This document shows positions 12,138 to 23,876 of a stretch of 64,000 bases of DNA, one piece after another. The position numbers and the translations under genes are program-made. The notes under the pieces are model-generated. The model saw only the letters and a program-made list of their open reading frames with translations, had not been told where the DNA came from and did no database searches. Positions within the stretch are counted from its first letter, which is position 1, and each line of letters begins with the position of its first letter. This DNA is from Sclerotinia nivalis (taxonomy: Eukaryota > Ascomycota > Leotiomycetes > Helotiales > Sclerotiniaceae), in the NCBI GenBank assembly GCA_029531795.1, contig JAPEIS010000001.1, forward strand, positions 4,278,001 through 4,342,000, in the 5' to 3' direction.

Positions 12138-12623
12138 ATCGTTGACGATGATCATGAGGTCTTGCAGCATTGGTTTCGCGCTACAGAAAAGGATTTGCTT
12201 GTTAAATGGGGAAACGACGGCTCAGATGACTGGACGCTCCAGCAATATGCTGATCCGAACTTCAGTATGAAGCATTTGGTGGGCATATTAATTTATTACA
12301 TTGAAAACAAGGGTACCCTCGAAGAAATAGCACCTTGATCTAACTGTTTGGATGAGCATCGATACCGTTGAGCTACTAAACTTGAAGACCTTGTTGGGGA
12401 ACTGCATACCGCAGGTTTGATATAGGATGATGCTAAGCTGAGTAATGTATTGGTTGATCGAGATAACAAACTTTGGCTTATTGACTTAGATGGTGATTAT
12501 ACTTTTGGCTGGATCGATGAGGCCAACAAAAATAGTCAAGAAGGTGATTTACAGGGGGTCGAAAGAATCAAGGAGTGGCTAATCAAATGGAGCGAAAAGC
12601 ATGTTGGTCGTGGTAGGCTATGA
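12138..12623 (+). pseudogene. Kinase-like (phosphotransferase-fold) fragment with stops
   Basis: One reading frame can be followed from about 12138 to the TGA at 12621-12623, but it contains stops at 12336 and near 12372 and a TAG near 12417. The 3' part reads DDAKLSNVLVDRDNKLWLID, then LDGDYTFGWIDEANK and EGDLQGVERIKEWLIKWSEK. This matches the C-terminal lobe of fungal protein-kinase-like proteins, which carry a GDAK..NVLVD catalytic loop and an IDFGG metal loop. Here the metal loop reads IDLDG, and the residue before DDAK is a stop. The 5' part (VDDDHEVLQHWFRATEKD...) is not recognised and may belong to the same protein. Confidence 0.55.
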
Positions 12624-13642
12624 AGCACTGCTGTCAGAACAAAGGAAATCCGAAAACTATCCAAAAAATGAGTTTACAAAATTATATTACTGCAATAAAC
12701 CATTTTTGATTGAAGCAACAAAACAGAGGATTGTACCTTAAAACGGTTTCATCAGCAACATCGAATCTTCCGAAATACAAATTCCCACCCTACAACCTCA
12801 CCCCAGCTTTCACTTCTTTCCACCACGAGTTACTAATGTTTAGTAAGTCTATATTTGCTGTAGCTATGAATTCATTTGACATATTTTCTCGCTTAAGCTG
12901 ATTAGGGGTGATTAATATGCAGAAATGCAACTATACATTGCTGGAAGACAAAGCAGTCAGATTCTCAACATTCACAGAAAGATCCTATACCTGGTCTCCT
13001 TGAATAGTTATTATGGCTGGCAGATCAAGGTTTCGATTAAACATTGGGTGTTTAAGGGTGGAAAGCCATGGGGAGTAATTCCGGGACTTGGTAATCTTGA
13101 ATTCATGTAAAAAAAAAATTGTATACTGCCCTCATTGTGTTTTCCTGCTGCGGCCGTCTGAGCACATCTGCTCTGAAAATATCACGTGTTTATTACAACT
13201 GCTGATTGTATCAGAAAAGTAATTATTAATGTGAAGTTTTGTACTTATTATAAAAGATGCTAATACGTATAACCCATTTTACAATTTTTGGCGAAAAGAA
13301 TTATGGCCTGAAGAAGAGTGAAGTGGCGGAATGTCAAGTTGCCGGCCTCGGTAGAACTAAAATTTAACCTTAAATCAGAACGCATGCGATATTAACACCC
13401 CATATTTCATGATCCAATTTTCGCATCAAACATCATCACTCCCACATGTGTCTTTTCATCACCATCATCATTACAAAATTATATCCATTCAATATCTGAC
13501 AGATTTCACTATCATCGGCCTCATTTATACGGGAGGAGCATCCCAAACAAGACGGACCTCCGCGAATTTCCATTCAGCTGATTCGTTCCCATATCGTAAG
13601 ACCGCTGCAATAGAGCGAGGATTTCGGAAACCAACATGTAAT
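12624..13642. other. Promoter side of the Zn2Cys6 gene, no gene seen
   Basis: About 1 kb of AT-rich intergenic sequence with short open frames lacking motifs. A His-rich short frame from 13409 runs into the first exon of the Zn2Cys6 gene, but the likely start is the ATG at 13643. Confidence 0.4.
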
Positions 13643-16242
13643 ATGATACCTACCACCACAATAGATTCACTCCAGAACAAAACCGCCACCAGGAAATTTT
13701 TGGCTCCTCCTGTAAAGGTGGCATGTTTAGAATGGTAATGTGATTCTTATCAAGATTCTTAGAAGATGTTTACCAATGCAATGCAGTCGTGCTGCACGTA
13801 CTCGATGCAATGGTAAAACACCATGTGCAAATGTAAGTGGTTCTTGGGAACATAGGAAATACAATACTCATTTCCATTAGTGCGCCAGTCGAGGTTGTGA
13901 TTGCGTCTATACGGCGAGTAAGAGAGGTGGTGCAAGAAGACGCAAGAAACATGGCATGTCCAGTAGCGAAGGACGTATAGAGCAATCACCACCAAATGAG
14001 CTCCGTATGTTAGCAAAACATTTGCCAAATATTATTCTAATGTGCCATTAGTTACTGGTCCAGCTCCAGTGGTTTCGTTGACCACCCCTGGTGCTGGTCT
14101 TCTTCAAAGCGATGAGCAACTGGACTTTGCTATGGATTTTGACTTTGACCCAAATTTTCTGGAAAATGCAGAGCCTCTGACCATAAATAATGGTTTCTTA
14201 CCACAACCTATGTTCGAGGAAGCCTCTGAAATAGAAGTAGAAACCCCTGTTGTAAGGACTTACGCAAACGATGAGGACATGTAAGTTCATGTCAACCTAG
14301 GTGGATACGTCGTATATATGACTAACTGAATTTCGACGCGATAGCTTGAGCGCATACTATGTTTATATTCATCCATATTTTCCCGTTCTTCCACCTCCTT
14401 TCTTGCATCAAGCCGTTGATAAATTGGAAACCGGAGTGCGAGGACCAAACGACATCTTATTTCACAGCAAGAGCAATTCACAGTTTCAGTCTGCTTCTCC
14501 GATGACTCTTGCGATCTCTGCACTCCTTGCACTAATCCCACACCCTGATGATCCGAACCCTACATCCCCCGAGTCTATCTTACTACGTCGAAATCAAGCA
14601 CAAGTCTTTGCCCAGTTGGCGATTGATGGCGTTGAGCTTGAGAATGAGATGATAGAGTCTATAATGGACCCTGGAGAGGCTTTAAGCACACAAGATATGC
14701 ACATATATCGCACACAAATCCACCCCCAAGTGAGGTTGGAAGCAGAGAGTACAGTCGCCTTGCTATTACTATGTACTTATGAGTACTCTGAACGAGGAAA
14801 CATTTCGAAGATGCGAAAAAGATGCGGGCAAGCTTTGATATCTGCTATGGACTTAGGATTGCATTCAAAAGATAAAGAGGTTTATGATTACGCAGAATCA
14901 GACAGGCGAATATGGTGGATGACGGTATGATTCCGACTTGTAGTCTACTTTTGTCTTCAGCTTCAGCGCCTAATGCTAACTTATCGGGAAGTACGTCTGC
15001 GTCTGTCAAGGCTCCATCCTTAGTTGCATGGTATGTATTACTCTGAAGGGTTTTGTTATTCTATGTTTTGACCAAGTTAAACAGGCACCCTCCATTCTTC
15101 TTTCCGATCCAAGATTCACGACGCCACTTCCTGCTTTTGCGTCTGATCCGGATGTAAGTGCAAATACACAGTTCCACAAGAATTACAGCAAACTAAGAAC
15201 ATCGAATCAAGGTTTGGAGCGTCTTTCTTGAAGCACAAAGAGTTATTGCCACAGCAACGCAATTTGTGATTGATCTTGAAGCATCCTTAAAATTGGAATC
15301 TCACAATCTGACACTCTGGGCGCAAATGGCAGAATTAGAAAAGACCATTGAGCCTCTGGTTCAAGAGGCGGAAAAGTGGTCCTGTCCAAACGTAGATGGG
15401 ATGGATCCCTCCGAAAGAGTCGTCGCGAAAAGCCTGCGGATGATGACACGTATCAAGCTGAATAGGTACGTCCTTAGATTCTCTTCAGTACTATAATCAT
15501 TGACAATTGTGGAAGTGCGAGGATCAAGATCCATCGATATTGCGCATTCTCTGACATGCCAGTCTTCACAAAGAAGCATTGTGACTTGTCTTCCAACCCT
15601 ACTGCTGGGCAGAACTCACCACCTTCTACCTGTGGTTGCAGCAACAACTTACAGCAGGCCACGGCCACTTTATCATTAAGCCACGGTATCATTAATTCGC
15701 CCATACCAGATAACGCTTCTGTTTTTGACTCTCCGATCTTGCCATTCAGCAGTCGGTTTTCTTCAAAAGTATGCATGCAGTCCGCATTCAATATTACTCA
15801 ATCATTCCACGCTTTGCCATTTCCACAACCTTTTGATTCGAGGAGTCCTTCTTATCAGGCTGAAACTAAGAAATTGAATGATCTTCCTCGCATGATGCCC
15901 ATTTTTGCATGTTGTGCTATGCAGAGTAGCTACGCGATGATTATGCTTTGCCACAAGACTCTTGCAATCAAGCAAGCCAGCCCCTTTGAAGATGGACTTA
16001 GGAAGCGAACCGACAAACTGTTGCTCCAGTTGCACGAGGGTATCAAAATGATTCTAGACGCCTTGGAGAATTATTCAATGGCAAATGAAGCTTTAACGGG
16101 AATGCGAGGTAAATTCATGAGTTATGAAATTTTTAAAAAAAATGCTGACGAGAAACACCTTAAAGACCAAATACGTATGGCCGTAGAATCTATCGCGGCT
16201 GCCCAAGAACAATCCTCGAACTTGCTATCAGTGGGCGCTTAA
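13643..16242 (+). CDS. Zn2Cys6 (zinc cluster) transcription factor
   Basis: Nine exons: 13643-13734, 13787-13832, 13881-14004, 14052-14280, 14345-14924, 14992-15030, 15085-15153, 15212-15465, 15516-16242. Every junction has GT...AG ends, most with a recognisable branch point, and keeps frame. Splicing the first three exons assembles the DNA-binding motif ACLECRAARTRCNGK, TPCANCASRGCDCVYT, i.e. C-x2-C-x6-C then C-x2-C-x4-C-x-C, followed by a basic stretch (KRGGARRRKKHG). The middle carries the fungal-specific regulatory domain (AYYVYIHPYFPVLPPPFLHQ; YAESDRRIWWMTY; PPSILLSDPRF-like block reading APSILLSDPRFTTPLPAF). The four C-terminal-most exons are helical. It should be a nuclear DNA-binding activator or repressor binding CGG-type half sites; its targets cannot be read from sequence. 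The neighbours do not form a metabolic cluster. Confidence 0.88.
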
Positions 16243-16902
16243 CAAGTACTCGAAGGTTAGGGATTAACACGAGTTGTTAGGGCTTGTGCCTGTTAAATTT
16301 CAGACACAGAATTTTCAGTATTGAACCCGGTCTGTACATATTCTTCATTGAGATTTGTGCCTACCGGTTGAAAGGTCGCATGCAATGATTTATGTTTGAC
16401 AATATATCAAAATACTATCTGCACTGGGAAAATTGTTAAAAATGAAGCACTTGGGCTGTTTTAATGGAAATCTGTGATCCCGTTTGATGTTTCATTTAAC
16501 CATACCGGCAGTTGCATTTAGACTTTCTTAACGTATGGTTTTGTATCAGCTTCGATCCCCCGCGTGTGCACAAGTTTCGAATCACAAGTGCCAAATGTTT
16601 TCTATATCACCGCATTAACCTATTTTCTTATGCCGCATTTATTCAGAACCTACTCAGTCACTACTCTTTCACCATACCATAACATACCATGGGTTTTTAT
16701 GTAGACTCTCAGGTCGATATTATATCATTTAACTTAATCTGATGGACATTTTGCTGTAAGAACAATTCTCTTCTTTCATTCCTAAAGCCTCATGATGTGG
16801 AAACTAACTGGATTGATGCAAGCACCATAGGCTAAGAGCAAGCACCATAACTTAAGAACAAACAACCGAATGCATTATCTCATACCCTTCTCGTCATCTT
16901 TT
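16243..16902. other. Convergent intergenic region
   Basis: 3' flank shared by the plus-strand Zn2Cys6 gene and the minus-strand MGYTHYW gene. No coding or RNA feature was identified. Confidence 0.4.
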
Positions 16903-17524
16903 TCATCTCGCAAGAATGTTTTCAGTAGGCATCTCTTCATCTGGCCACAATTTGACATAAACTCCCAGCGCATGCTCCCACTCATATTCGTCCCAATACC
17001 CATCAGAACTATCCAATCGTTAACATATCTCTCACCATAACCTCTACAGTTAAAAAACCCCCCAGAGAGCAGGAAAATACACATACCTCAAAGCGAAAGC
17101 ATCCCCCGCCAACATTTTCGCACGCATCAAAATCGCCGCAACAACAGCATCATATTCCTTCCGAGCCTTCTTACAAAAATTAAACCCGGCGCTATTATGC
17201 TCCGTGAGGATAAAATCTTCATGAGCATTTTGTCCGTTGATGCGGATCCCGTGTTCGACGGTGGGAAGGTGGTAATTATCTTTTTCGTCTAGGAGGGGAG
17301 CGGAGTCTTCCAGTGTTTTGATGATGAGGTTCGTGTCGCGTATTAGCTGGGGCCAGATTTCGGTCCATTTGTTTTGCTGGGTGACTTTCCAGTAGTGTGT
17401 GTAGCTGGGGAGTGGTGGGTTAGTGGGGTATTGGAGGTTGGGGGGGGGGGGGGGATATTATGAATGGGGAGGAGTAATGAGGGAGGGAGAATAGAGATGA
17501 AGATATCTTTATCACTTACCCCAT
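16903..17524 (-). CDS. MGYTHYW-family small protein (142 aa)
   Basis: Minus strand, three exons: 17524-17520 (only ATGGG), 17404-17087 and 17008-16903. Intron 1 is 17405-17519 (GTAAGT...CACTAAC...CCCAG) and holds a run of 14 G on the plus strand; intron 2 is 17009-17086 (GTATGT...GTTAACG...ATAG). The spliced length is 429 nt with stop. The protein opens MGYTHYWKVTQQNKWTEI and has conserved blocks GIRINGQNAHEDFIL, GFNFCKKARKEYDAVVAAIL and AFALSSDGYWDEYEW. These match an uncharacterised family that starts MGYTHYW and has FCKTARKxYD and SSDG blocks, which I know from bacteria and phages and also fungi. No signal peptide or membrane segment is present, so it is probably cytosolic. Function is unknown. 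The 5-nt first exon makes it easy to miss. Confidence 0.8.
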
Positions 17525-19516
17525 ATTGAAGATGCGAGATTGGTGTTCTTGGGAATTGGTAAGATCTTATGTTAACGTTGGGAAAGTAATCGATGGTCTC
17601 TGATCTTTGTCTAGGGAAAAGGTCAAGCTTAAGAGATAGAGATTCTATGAACCTCGGCCTTATAATATATCCCCGATGATGAAATACTGCACTGCCTAGG
17701 AATGGCGCGTTGGTGAAACATCAATAGGCAGCAAAGCCCCTAGGCATGCGCGATATGTGTGCGAAAACACGTGATATGTGCTTCTTGCTAGTATTAATTT
17801 ATCCGGGTTGAAAAAAACAAGTATGATTTTTGAAAGTATGTCTGTCGAATGATTTAGAGGATATTTGCATTGCTTGCAAATTGCTTCTGTTGGGAGAAGC
17901 ATGTGCATGTTGTTACCGGGTAGGTTTTAGAGTTACGGATTTGTCATCCAGCGATTCTGATAGGCCCAGACCGGACTTCTTATTCTCGGGTAACCCTCCT
18001 TCACGATGTTAGTTATTCGACATAAAATTGGCTGAGGATAATCAACCCCGCGCTTGGTGTCAGCCACTGCCGATGCGATGTGGTTCGTGAAAGGTGATGG
18101 CCTTTCCCCGGTCAACTCTTTACAACACATGTGCACCTCCCAAGATTTGAACACAGCAGTATTCAAGCAATCAAAGCAAACATAATAGTCTGAAGTCTGC
18201 TTACAAGGTGGGACAAGTGATATGCATGGAAGCAAGATTGATGTACATTACATCCGCCCTAATACTGCCAGCCGGTGCGAAACAAAAAGTGAGTCATTTT
18301 AGAAATAACAAGCATTTCTCCAACCTCAGCAAACGAAGAAGTGGTACCAACCACCCAAGAAATGCACCACCTTCATCTTTTCCTAATGAAGGTATCGATC
18401 GATTCCAGGTGCCTTTTTGGCGGGTTGCATTAACTTCTCTTGGATCTCTGGAAAACCCTTTAGACGCATCACATACATTTCCATCATCCAACGCTAAATC
18501 TGGCAGCTTGCCGGTCGGCGCCTATAATTTTACCACGTTTCTTCCGTATTTTGCCTTTGGTATAGCAGATTCTTATGAAGACTGTTGGGCTATATCAGAA
18601 TGTTGCGGGCGACTCTTGAAAAATTAGAGTCAATCTAAGTCGGTCTGAATGTTGTCAACCTGTCAACTTAATCTGACCTCCTTTTTCAATATGTGATTTT
18701 TATCTCTTGATCAGCGTCCTCTGCATTAAATACCTGGCCAGTCCTCTATTTGTCCCCGGCTTGTTCTTGGGGTTGCGGTTGAAAATGACTTTTTAAGTCG
18801 CAGTAGAGTTTCCAATCACTGGTTTGACTTGAAGGTGAATATTGCTTAGGTTTTTTGATATTGAAACTTGAGGGTTTTGGCGGAGCCGACTAAGCTAGGA
18901 TTGTGAGGTGAATCGGTGACGATTGGATATTTGACTTCTACGTGAGTAACTGCTCAGTAATTGTCTGATAATCATTATGTTCGACTTCTCATCATAATTC
19001 GATCAACATCAATAAACTCGAAGCCTGGCCGATACTTACCAGAGCTACTCAAGTAAATCCGGAAGGACGTTGAACAGCCTGTATTTTTAAACAATTATTC
19101 AACAACATTCAGTCCCTACTGCGAACAATTATGAGCTATGCATAATAAGGATTAAAGTTCATATGAGAGACACTTCGACGGACAGCTTACCCTTATATCC
19201 CTGTGTTTACGCTACAACAACGTCGATTCTCGAAAATTCACAGCGGTAGAATTTTCTCTAACACTTACAGTAACAATAGCTTTTAACTAAGCGATATGAT
19301 AACGCATATCAAAACTCCACATCAAGCACATTCCAAATTCGAACGACAGTTACAAAAACTCGCGATGAGTAATCGTAAGCGAGGCACTACTGACCTACTT
19401 TCTTACCAAACGAAGGTAAGTCAATTGGATACTCTTATGATTAAGTCCAATTTTCCGAACATTACAAAACCTACTCTGATTACGCAATCAATCTTCTACT
19501 ACTCAACTCAACTCAA
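17525..19516. other. Intergenic, possible small exons but no supported gene
   Basis: About 2 kb. Open frames at 17933-18235 (minus), 18294-18491 (minus) and 18208-18627 (plus) overlap on opposite strands. The minus-strand ones have some coding look (ATRQKGTWNRSIPSLGKDEGG) but no family was recognised and splice sites do not join them convincingly. Confidence 0.35.
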
Positions 19517-19726
19517 CTCAACCCTAACCAAAACTAGTAATCTTTTAGCAACTCACAATTCAACCCTAACCGAAACTAGTAATCTTTTAGCAACTCACAA
19601 CTCAACCCTAACCAAAACTAGTAATCTTTTAGCAACTTAAAATTCAATTCTAACCAAAACTAATAATCTTTTAGCAATTCACAACTCAACTCTAACCAAA
19701 ACTAGTAATCTTTTAGCAACTCACAA
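19517..19726. repeat. 42-bp tandem repeat, five copies
   Basis: Five head-to-tail copies of a 42-bp unit (start CTCAACCCTAACCAAAACTA) at 19517, 19559, 19601, 19643 and 19685. Copies 1-3 are nearly identical; copy 4 carries several C-to-T changes. The period is a multiple of three and is open in one frame (a 14-residue STLTKTSNLLATHN-type unit), but no start or gene context supports translation. There are no spacers, so it is a minisatellite. Confidence 0.85.
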
Positions 19727-20597
19727 CGCTATCATTCCCTCCCAAGCCCATCCATCATATATATTCCCATCCGCGGTTCCTCCCGCCCCACTTCCCCAAA
19801 AATAGGGCATTCCCATTCCCATCCCCGTTACCGTTACCGTTACCCATCGCAATAAATCTCCATAAGTTTATTCCCGAAATCTCCAGCACAAAACAACCAT
19901 TCCTTGTATCCACCGGTTCACTCATCCGAATCCCAATCACATACTCATGATCATCCATACATACATACCATTCCATCCATCAAAGCAAGACACTTGCTTA
20001 CACAGATTACGAAGAACCGCTTATTAACACACCCAGCATCTTAGCGAAATGAACTCGAATCCTTCGTGTAACGATGACTAACTAATTCACACAAATTAGC
20101 ATGCTATCTATCGGTTGAAATGTCAGCAAGGTTAATGACGCATAACCTTAAATCCTCGAAGGATTTAAAATTCGTGTTAGGGGTGCGGATTTGGGTTAGT
20201 ACGATTGTATGGGATGTTCCTTCTCGTACTGAGGATTTTTGATCCTTGGTTCTTGGGGTGGAATGGGATTGATTGGATTGGATTGGATTGAGATGCGTAC
20301 GGGTAGGTTTCTATAGTTGGGGACGGGTGGATTTGTGTAGGGTTTTTGTGATATGTGAGGGATCTCGCGATTTTGCTGTTATGAGGTCGTTGGGTTATGG
20401 AAAGATGTTTGTGTAAGCATGAAGATTGAAGATTATATATATGAGTTGTTGGGTTAAATCTTAACATCATCATCCAATATCAATTCATTCTCTTTTCAAT
20501 TCATCGTTTCTTCCACCCTCTCGTTGAACTCAGTCTTTTATTTTTGATTTATTTCACTATTTCTCCATATTGAAAACCAAGCGAAATCCTCATCACA
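19727..20597. other. Promoter side of the polysaccharide lyase gene
   Basis: No gene seen. It contains short simple repeats (CCGTTA repeats near 19827; GATTG repeats near 20268) and a pyrimidine-rich stretch just upstream of the lyase start, typical of a fungal 5' UTR or core promoter. Confidence 0.4.
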
Positions 20598-21419
20598 ATG
20601 TCTTCCAAATTCACCATCCCTCAACTCCTTGTCCTCCTTCCCTTCCTCGGCCTCGTCATTGCCGCACCCGCTCAAAAGTCTACTGCCAAAACAACATCTG
20701 CCACCGCAGCCCTCAGTAATGGTCTTACCGCCGGTAATCTCAAGCCCACCTGTGCCCCAGGCGGAAACATCGACCTCTCAATATGGACTCTCCAACTACC
20801 GACGGGGACAAAAGGGCATCCCGATTCCATCAGCGGTTCCAAGCTCGCCGGCTGCAATGGGTACACACAGAAAGACTATTTCTACACCAACACCGATGGT
20901 TCCGTCGTGATGAAAGTACCAGGCGGGGTATCCACCGGTTGCGTCACCACCGCCAACTCCAAGCACTGCCGCACCGAGCTCCGCGAAGCCAATCCCAGCT
21001 CCTGGGATCCTAGCTCCGCTAGCAATAAACTGAGTGCTACACTTCAAGTAATTACCGCCGATGATTCGACCCACGGCACTGTCATTGGACAAATCCATAT
21101 CGATGATAGCGTATCTTCGAAGCCCGTGTGCGAGCTTTTCTATAACTCTCATGGAGTGATTTCGATGGGTGTTGAACAAACTAGAGCTGGTGGTAATGAA
21201 ATTGTTACGCAAGTGGGGAGTGTGGCCGTGGGTTCTAAGTTCTCGTATGAGATTGCTTATGAGGGGGGGAAATTGAGCGTGGCTATTAATGGGGGTGCGG
21301 CGAAGGTTTTGGATACTTATCAGTTGGATAGTCCAAAGAGTTACTTTAAGGCTGGTAACTATAATCAAGGAGATAGCAAGTCTGAGGTGCATTTCTTTGC
21401 TATTGATGTTCAGCATTAG
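20598..21419 (+). CDS. Secreted polysaccharide lyase family 7 (alginate-lyase-like)
   Basis: Single-exon 273-aa protein. Residues 1-22 form a signal peptide (LLVLLPFLGLVIAA), followed by a Ser/Thr/Ala linker to about residue 50. The catalytic domain begins NIDLSIWTLQLPTG. The three PL7 signatures are present and in order: RTELRE (125-130), QIH (165-167) and YFKAGNYNQ (249-257), which supply the active-site Arg, Gln and His and the Tyr. The enzyme is secreted and should cleave uronic-acid-containing polysaccharides by beta-elimination. Fungal members act on alginate-like or glucuronan-type polymers, and the exact substrate cannot be read here. Base composition drifts from C-rich third positions at the 5' end to more A/T and G at the 3' end, but the frame is intact. 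It has no clustered neighbours. Confidence 0.9.
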   Translation: MSSKFTIPQLLVLLPFLGLVIAAPAQKSTAKTTSATAALSNGLTAGNLKPTCAPGGNIDLSIWTLQLPTGTKGHPDSISGSKLAGCNGYTQKDYFYTNTDGSVVMKVPGGVSTGCVTTANSKHCRTELREANPSSWDPSSASNKLSATLQVITADDSTHGTVIGQIHIDDSVSSKPVCELFYNSHGVISMGVEQTRAGGNEIVTQVGSVAVGSKFSYEIAYEGGKLSVAINGGAAKVLDTYQLDSPKSYFKAGNYNQGDSKSEVHFFAIDVQH

Positions 21420-22333
21420 GGGTTGCTGGGATAGATAGTGATGGTCGAGGTTCACTGGTCAGACTGTGAGCTAGGAAGGAAGGATTGAGGACGATGAATG
21501 TTTTGTGGTTGATATTTTGGTTTTTGATTTGAGTTGTTGATTTTCTGTTGTTCATTTCATCTCGAGGCTTTCTTTCTTTACTTTTGGATTGTAAATAGAC
21601 TCTAGAAGTTGTAGTGGAGTTCAATTCCGGAAGAATGACGAATATATATTTTCCCGGCATGCATTTTTCCCTAGACATACTTGACCAAGCTTTTCAGCCC
21701 ATTCCGTCGATTTTGGTGCAGGATAAACCTCTTCTTATCAATTTCTTATGGTAACGGAAACGACATAGCTGCATCATACTGCATCATTTCACTTCCGGTG
21801 ACTTGTACGAGCGCTTCATGACCACAGCCGACTGTGAAACCCAAGGACGACTACTCAGAAATAATCCGCAGTATGTCTGGCCCACTCGAGCCCGGGTACT
21901 TACTGCAGTATTATAGTCGGGCAATGTAACCTCATCTTTCGATCTTATCATAGCATCCAGGCATAAATATCGTTTGCACATCCCCTCCTCCTTTTCACGA
22001 TGAAGCCATCAATGGAAGTAGATAGCTTCAGAACGTCTCAGCAAGAACAAGGTTCCTATCTTCGATATCCCATGATGCAAGTGCATGATATCTGAAGCTG
22101 TGTTATCGGTTGTTATATTGGTGTTTGTGAATGATGATGCGCCGCAGAAATAACAATATGTGAAAATAGCTTGGCGTAAATTGACCAGCCACACAACACA
22201 CTGCCACACTCAAAAAACCACTCAAAGATCTTCCGGCCCACCTCTTCTACCGCGCCAGCTATTATATACTCAAACCCACGCAAGATTTCCAACAAACAGA
22301 GCAAACTGTGACCATTCGAGCCTACTCGAACCA
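21420..22333. other. Intergenic between lyase and tRNA-Tyr
   Basis: 3' flank of the lyase followed by sequence with only short motif-free open frames. Nothing identified. Confidence 0.4.
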
Positions 22334-22420
22334 CTCTCGGTCGTCTAGTTGGTTTATGACGTCAGACTGTAATTGCATATTGTAATCTGGATGTCGCGTG
22401 TTCGACTCACGCCTGAGAGA
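22334..22420 (+). tRNA. tRNA-Tyr (GTA) with 12-nt intron
   Basis: The acceptor CTCTCGG pairs with CTGAGAG (one G-T), discriminator A at 22420. The D-arm is GTC...GAC, the anticodon stem TCAGA/TCTGG, with anticodon GTA at 22369-22371. A 12-nt intron sits right after position 37 (22373-22384), as expected because eukaryotic tRNA-Tyr genes carry introns there. The T-arm is GCGTG-TTCGACT-CACGC. A T-rich Pol III terminator-like run follows within about 80 bp. Confidence 0.93.
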
Positions 22421-22608
22421 CTTTCATTTTTGTTTTGTTCTCCCTCGCCCTTCTCAAGTCTTTTTGAAAGAGAAGAGGGAAAGAATTGTTTTTCGGTATT
22501 TTTTTATTTTTTTTGGAAATGGTGAAGCAAGAGGATCAAAAAAGCGAGAAAGGCGGGGGAGGGTAGTGGGGTGATGGATAAATATATAAATATGGAGCCC
22601 GAGTTATG

Positions 22609-22830
22609 TACGGAGGTCGCACCACGCTGTATTTCAAGTGCTTAATTAGGCTCAAAAGTGTTTATTCAACTCTGTAATTTTGTTCAATTAGGATCAAATT
22701 CATTGTGTACTACTTCTCATAGGCTCGTTTAGCTTTGGTTAAGTGGTCCGGGTATAGAATATAGCCCTTTTATAGTGCTAGTACCCTGTAAAGCCCTATA
22801 ACCGTATCCATACGTGGTGCGACCTCCGTA
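22609..22830. mobile_element. Tc1/mariner-like MITE, 218 bp, TA target site
   Basis: Element 22611-22828 is flanked by TA dinucleotides. Its ends CGGAGGTCGCACCACG and CGTGGTGCGACCTCCG are perfect reverse complements (16 bp, 18 including TA). The TA target duplication and small non-coding AT-rich interior fit a Tc1/mariner-type MITE. It lies about 190 bp downstream of tRNA-Tyr. Confidence 0.87.
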
Positions 22831-23876
22831 ATAGTGTTGGTTTAAATTAGCTAAGCAATCCTATAGAATCATTAAACATTTTCATATATGCAGCGGCAAT
22901 CGTATTCAATCTCGGTAAAACCGGATGGAAAAAGGAAAATGGGTTGTGAGAGGAAATAACAATACATAGCCGTGGTAAAATGTAGTATTGCTAATGGATG
23001 CATTACCTCGCTCGAGACAGGAAGGTAAATATCTGAAAACCGTAACATTATCGGCAATCCCGTAGATGACGAGCGGCGTGAGTATGTCCCTTGACACTGT
23101 TGTATAAAGCAGTTCACCTGGCTTCGTCCTTTGTATCTCGTCTCTAGCTTTCAATCATATATGCTCTATTCCTCGGGATTGATCGCAGTGTTTCGGATTT
23201 CCCCTCCTAGCCTTTCCTCTTCCTTCCTCCTCCTTTCCTGCTAAAGTTTAAAATTTTCTTTCCTCTCCCCATCCTCAACTTTGAAGCTTTCCTTCCTATC
23301 CTTTATATCAGGAAGGCTGAGGAAGGGAAAGTGTTGATGATGAGGTAGACTCAAGCCGAATATCATTCAGGCATACGGTGCTTGCGGATCTGGATTATAA
23401 TGGACAAGAAACAAAATGGATTATTGAAGAGAGGTGGTTGGAAAACTCTTATAGAGATATGTGTAACTGAATAATTACATTGTTACTCTAATTAGAGGGT
23501 TTCGTACGCTTCTGATATATTAGTCAGCCTTTCCTTCTTACTCTTCTCCTTAACTGAAGCCTTTCCTTCCTACTCCTATCCTCAGAAGATTTTTTTGCTA
23601 TCAGCAATTGAAACACCCAAAAAAACGAAAATCCTTTATAGAGCCTATATATCATCAGCTTTCGTCTCCATCAACTTACTATCAATTCACTCATCTATCC
23701 AACTACCTTCAAAATCAACCAAATAATAATCGTTTGTCTCATTATAAATAAGAACATTATATAGTTTACCATTACTCTATATACTACGCTAATCTTATAC
23801 AATAACTCAATATTATATCTAATCTATTCCGCCCACTTTTTCCTCCGCTCATTATCAACAGCTTTGATGTCCTTCT
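22831..23876. other. AT-rich intergenic with pyrimidine-rich blocks
   Basis: No gene. CTTTCCTTCC-type blocks near 23205-23310 and 23525-23585, including a partial inverted arrangement (TTCCTTCCTATCCTTTATATCAGGAAGG), suggest decayed repeat DNA. Confidence 0.4.

Noticed and set aside
19517..19726. Possible CRISPR-like array
   Set aside because: Units abut directly without spacers and the organism is a fungus; it is a minisatellite.
20796..21455. 219-codon minus-strand frame
   Set aside because: Antisense shadow of the PL7 lyase gene, which carries all family motifs on the plus strand.
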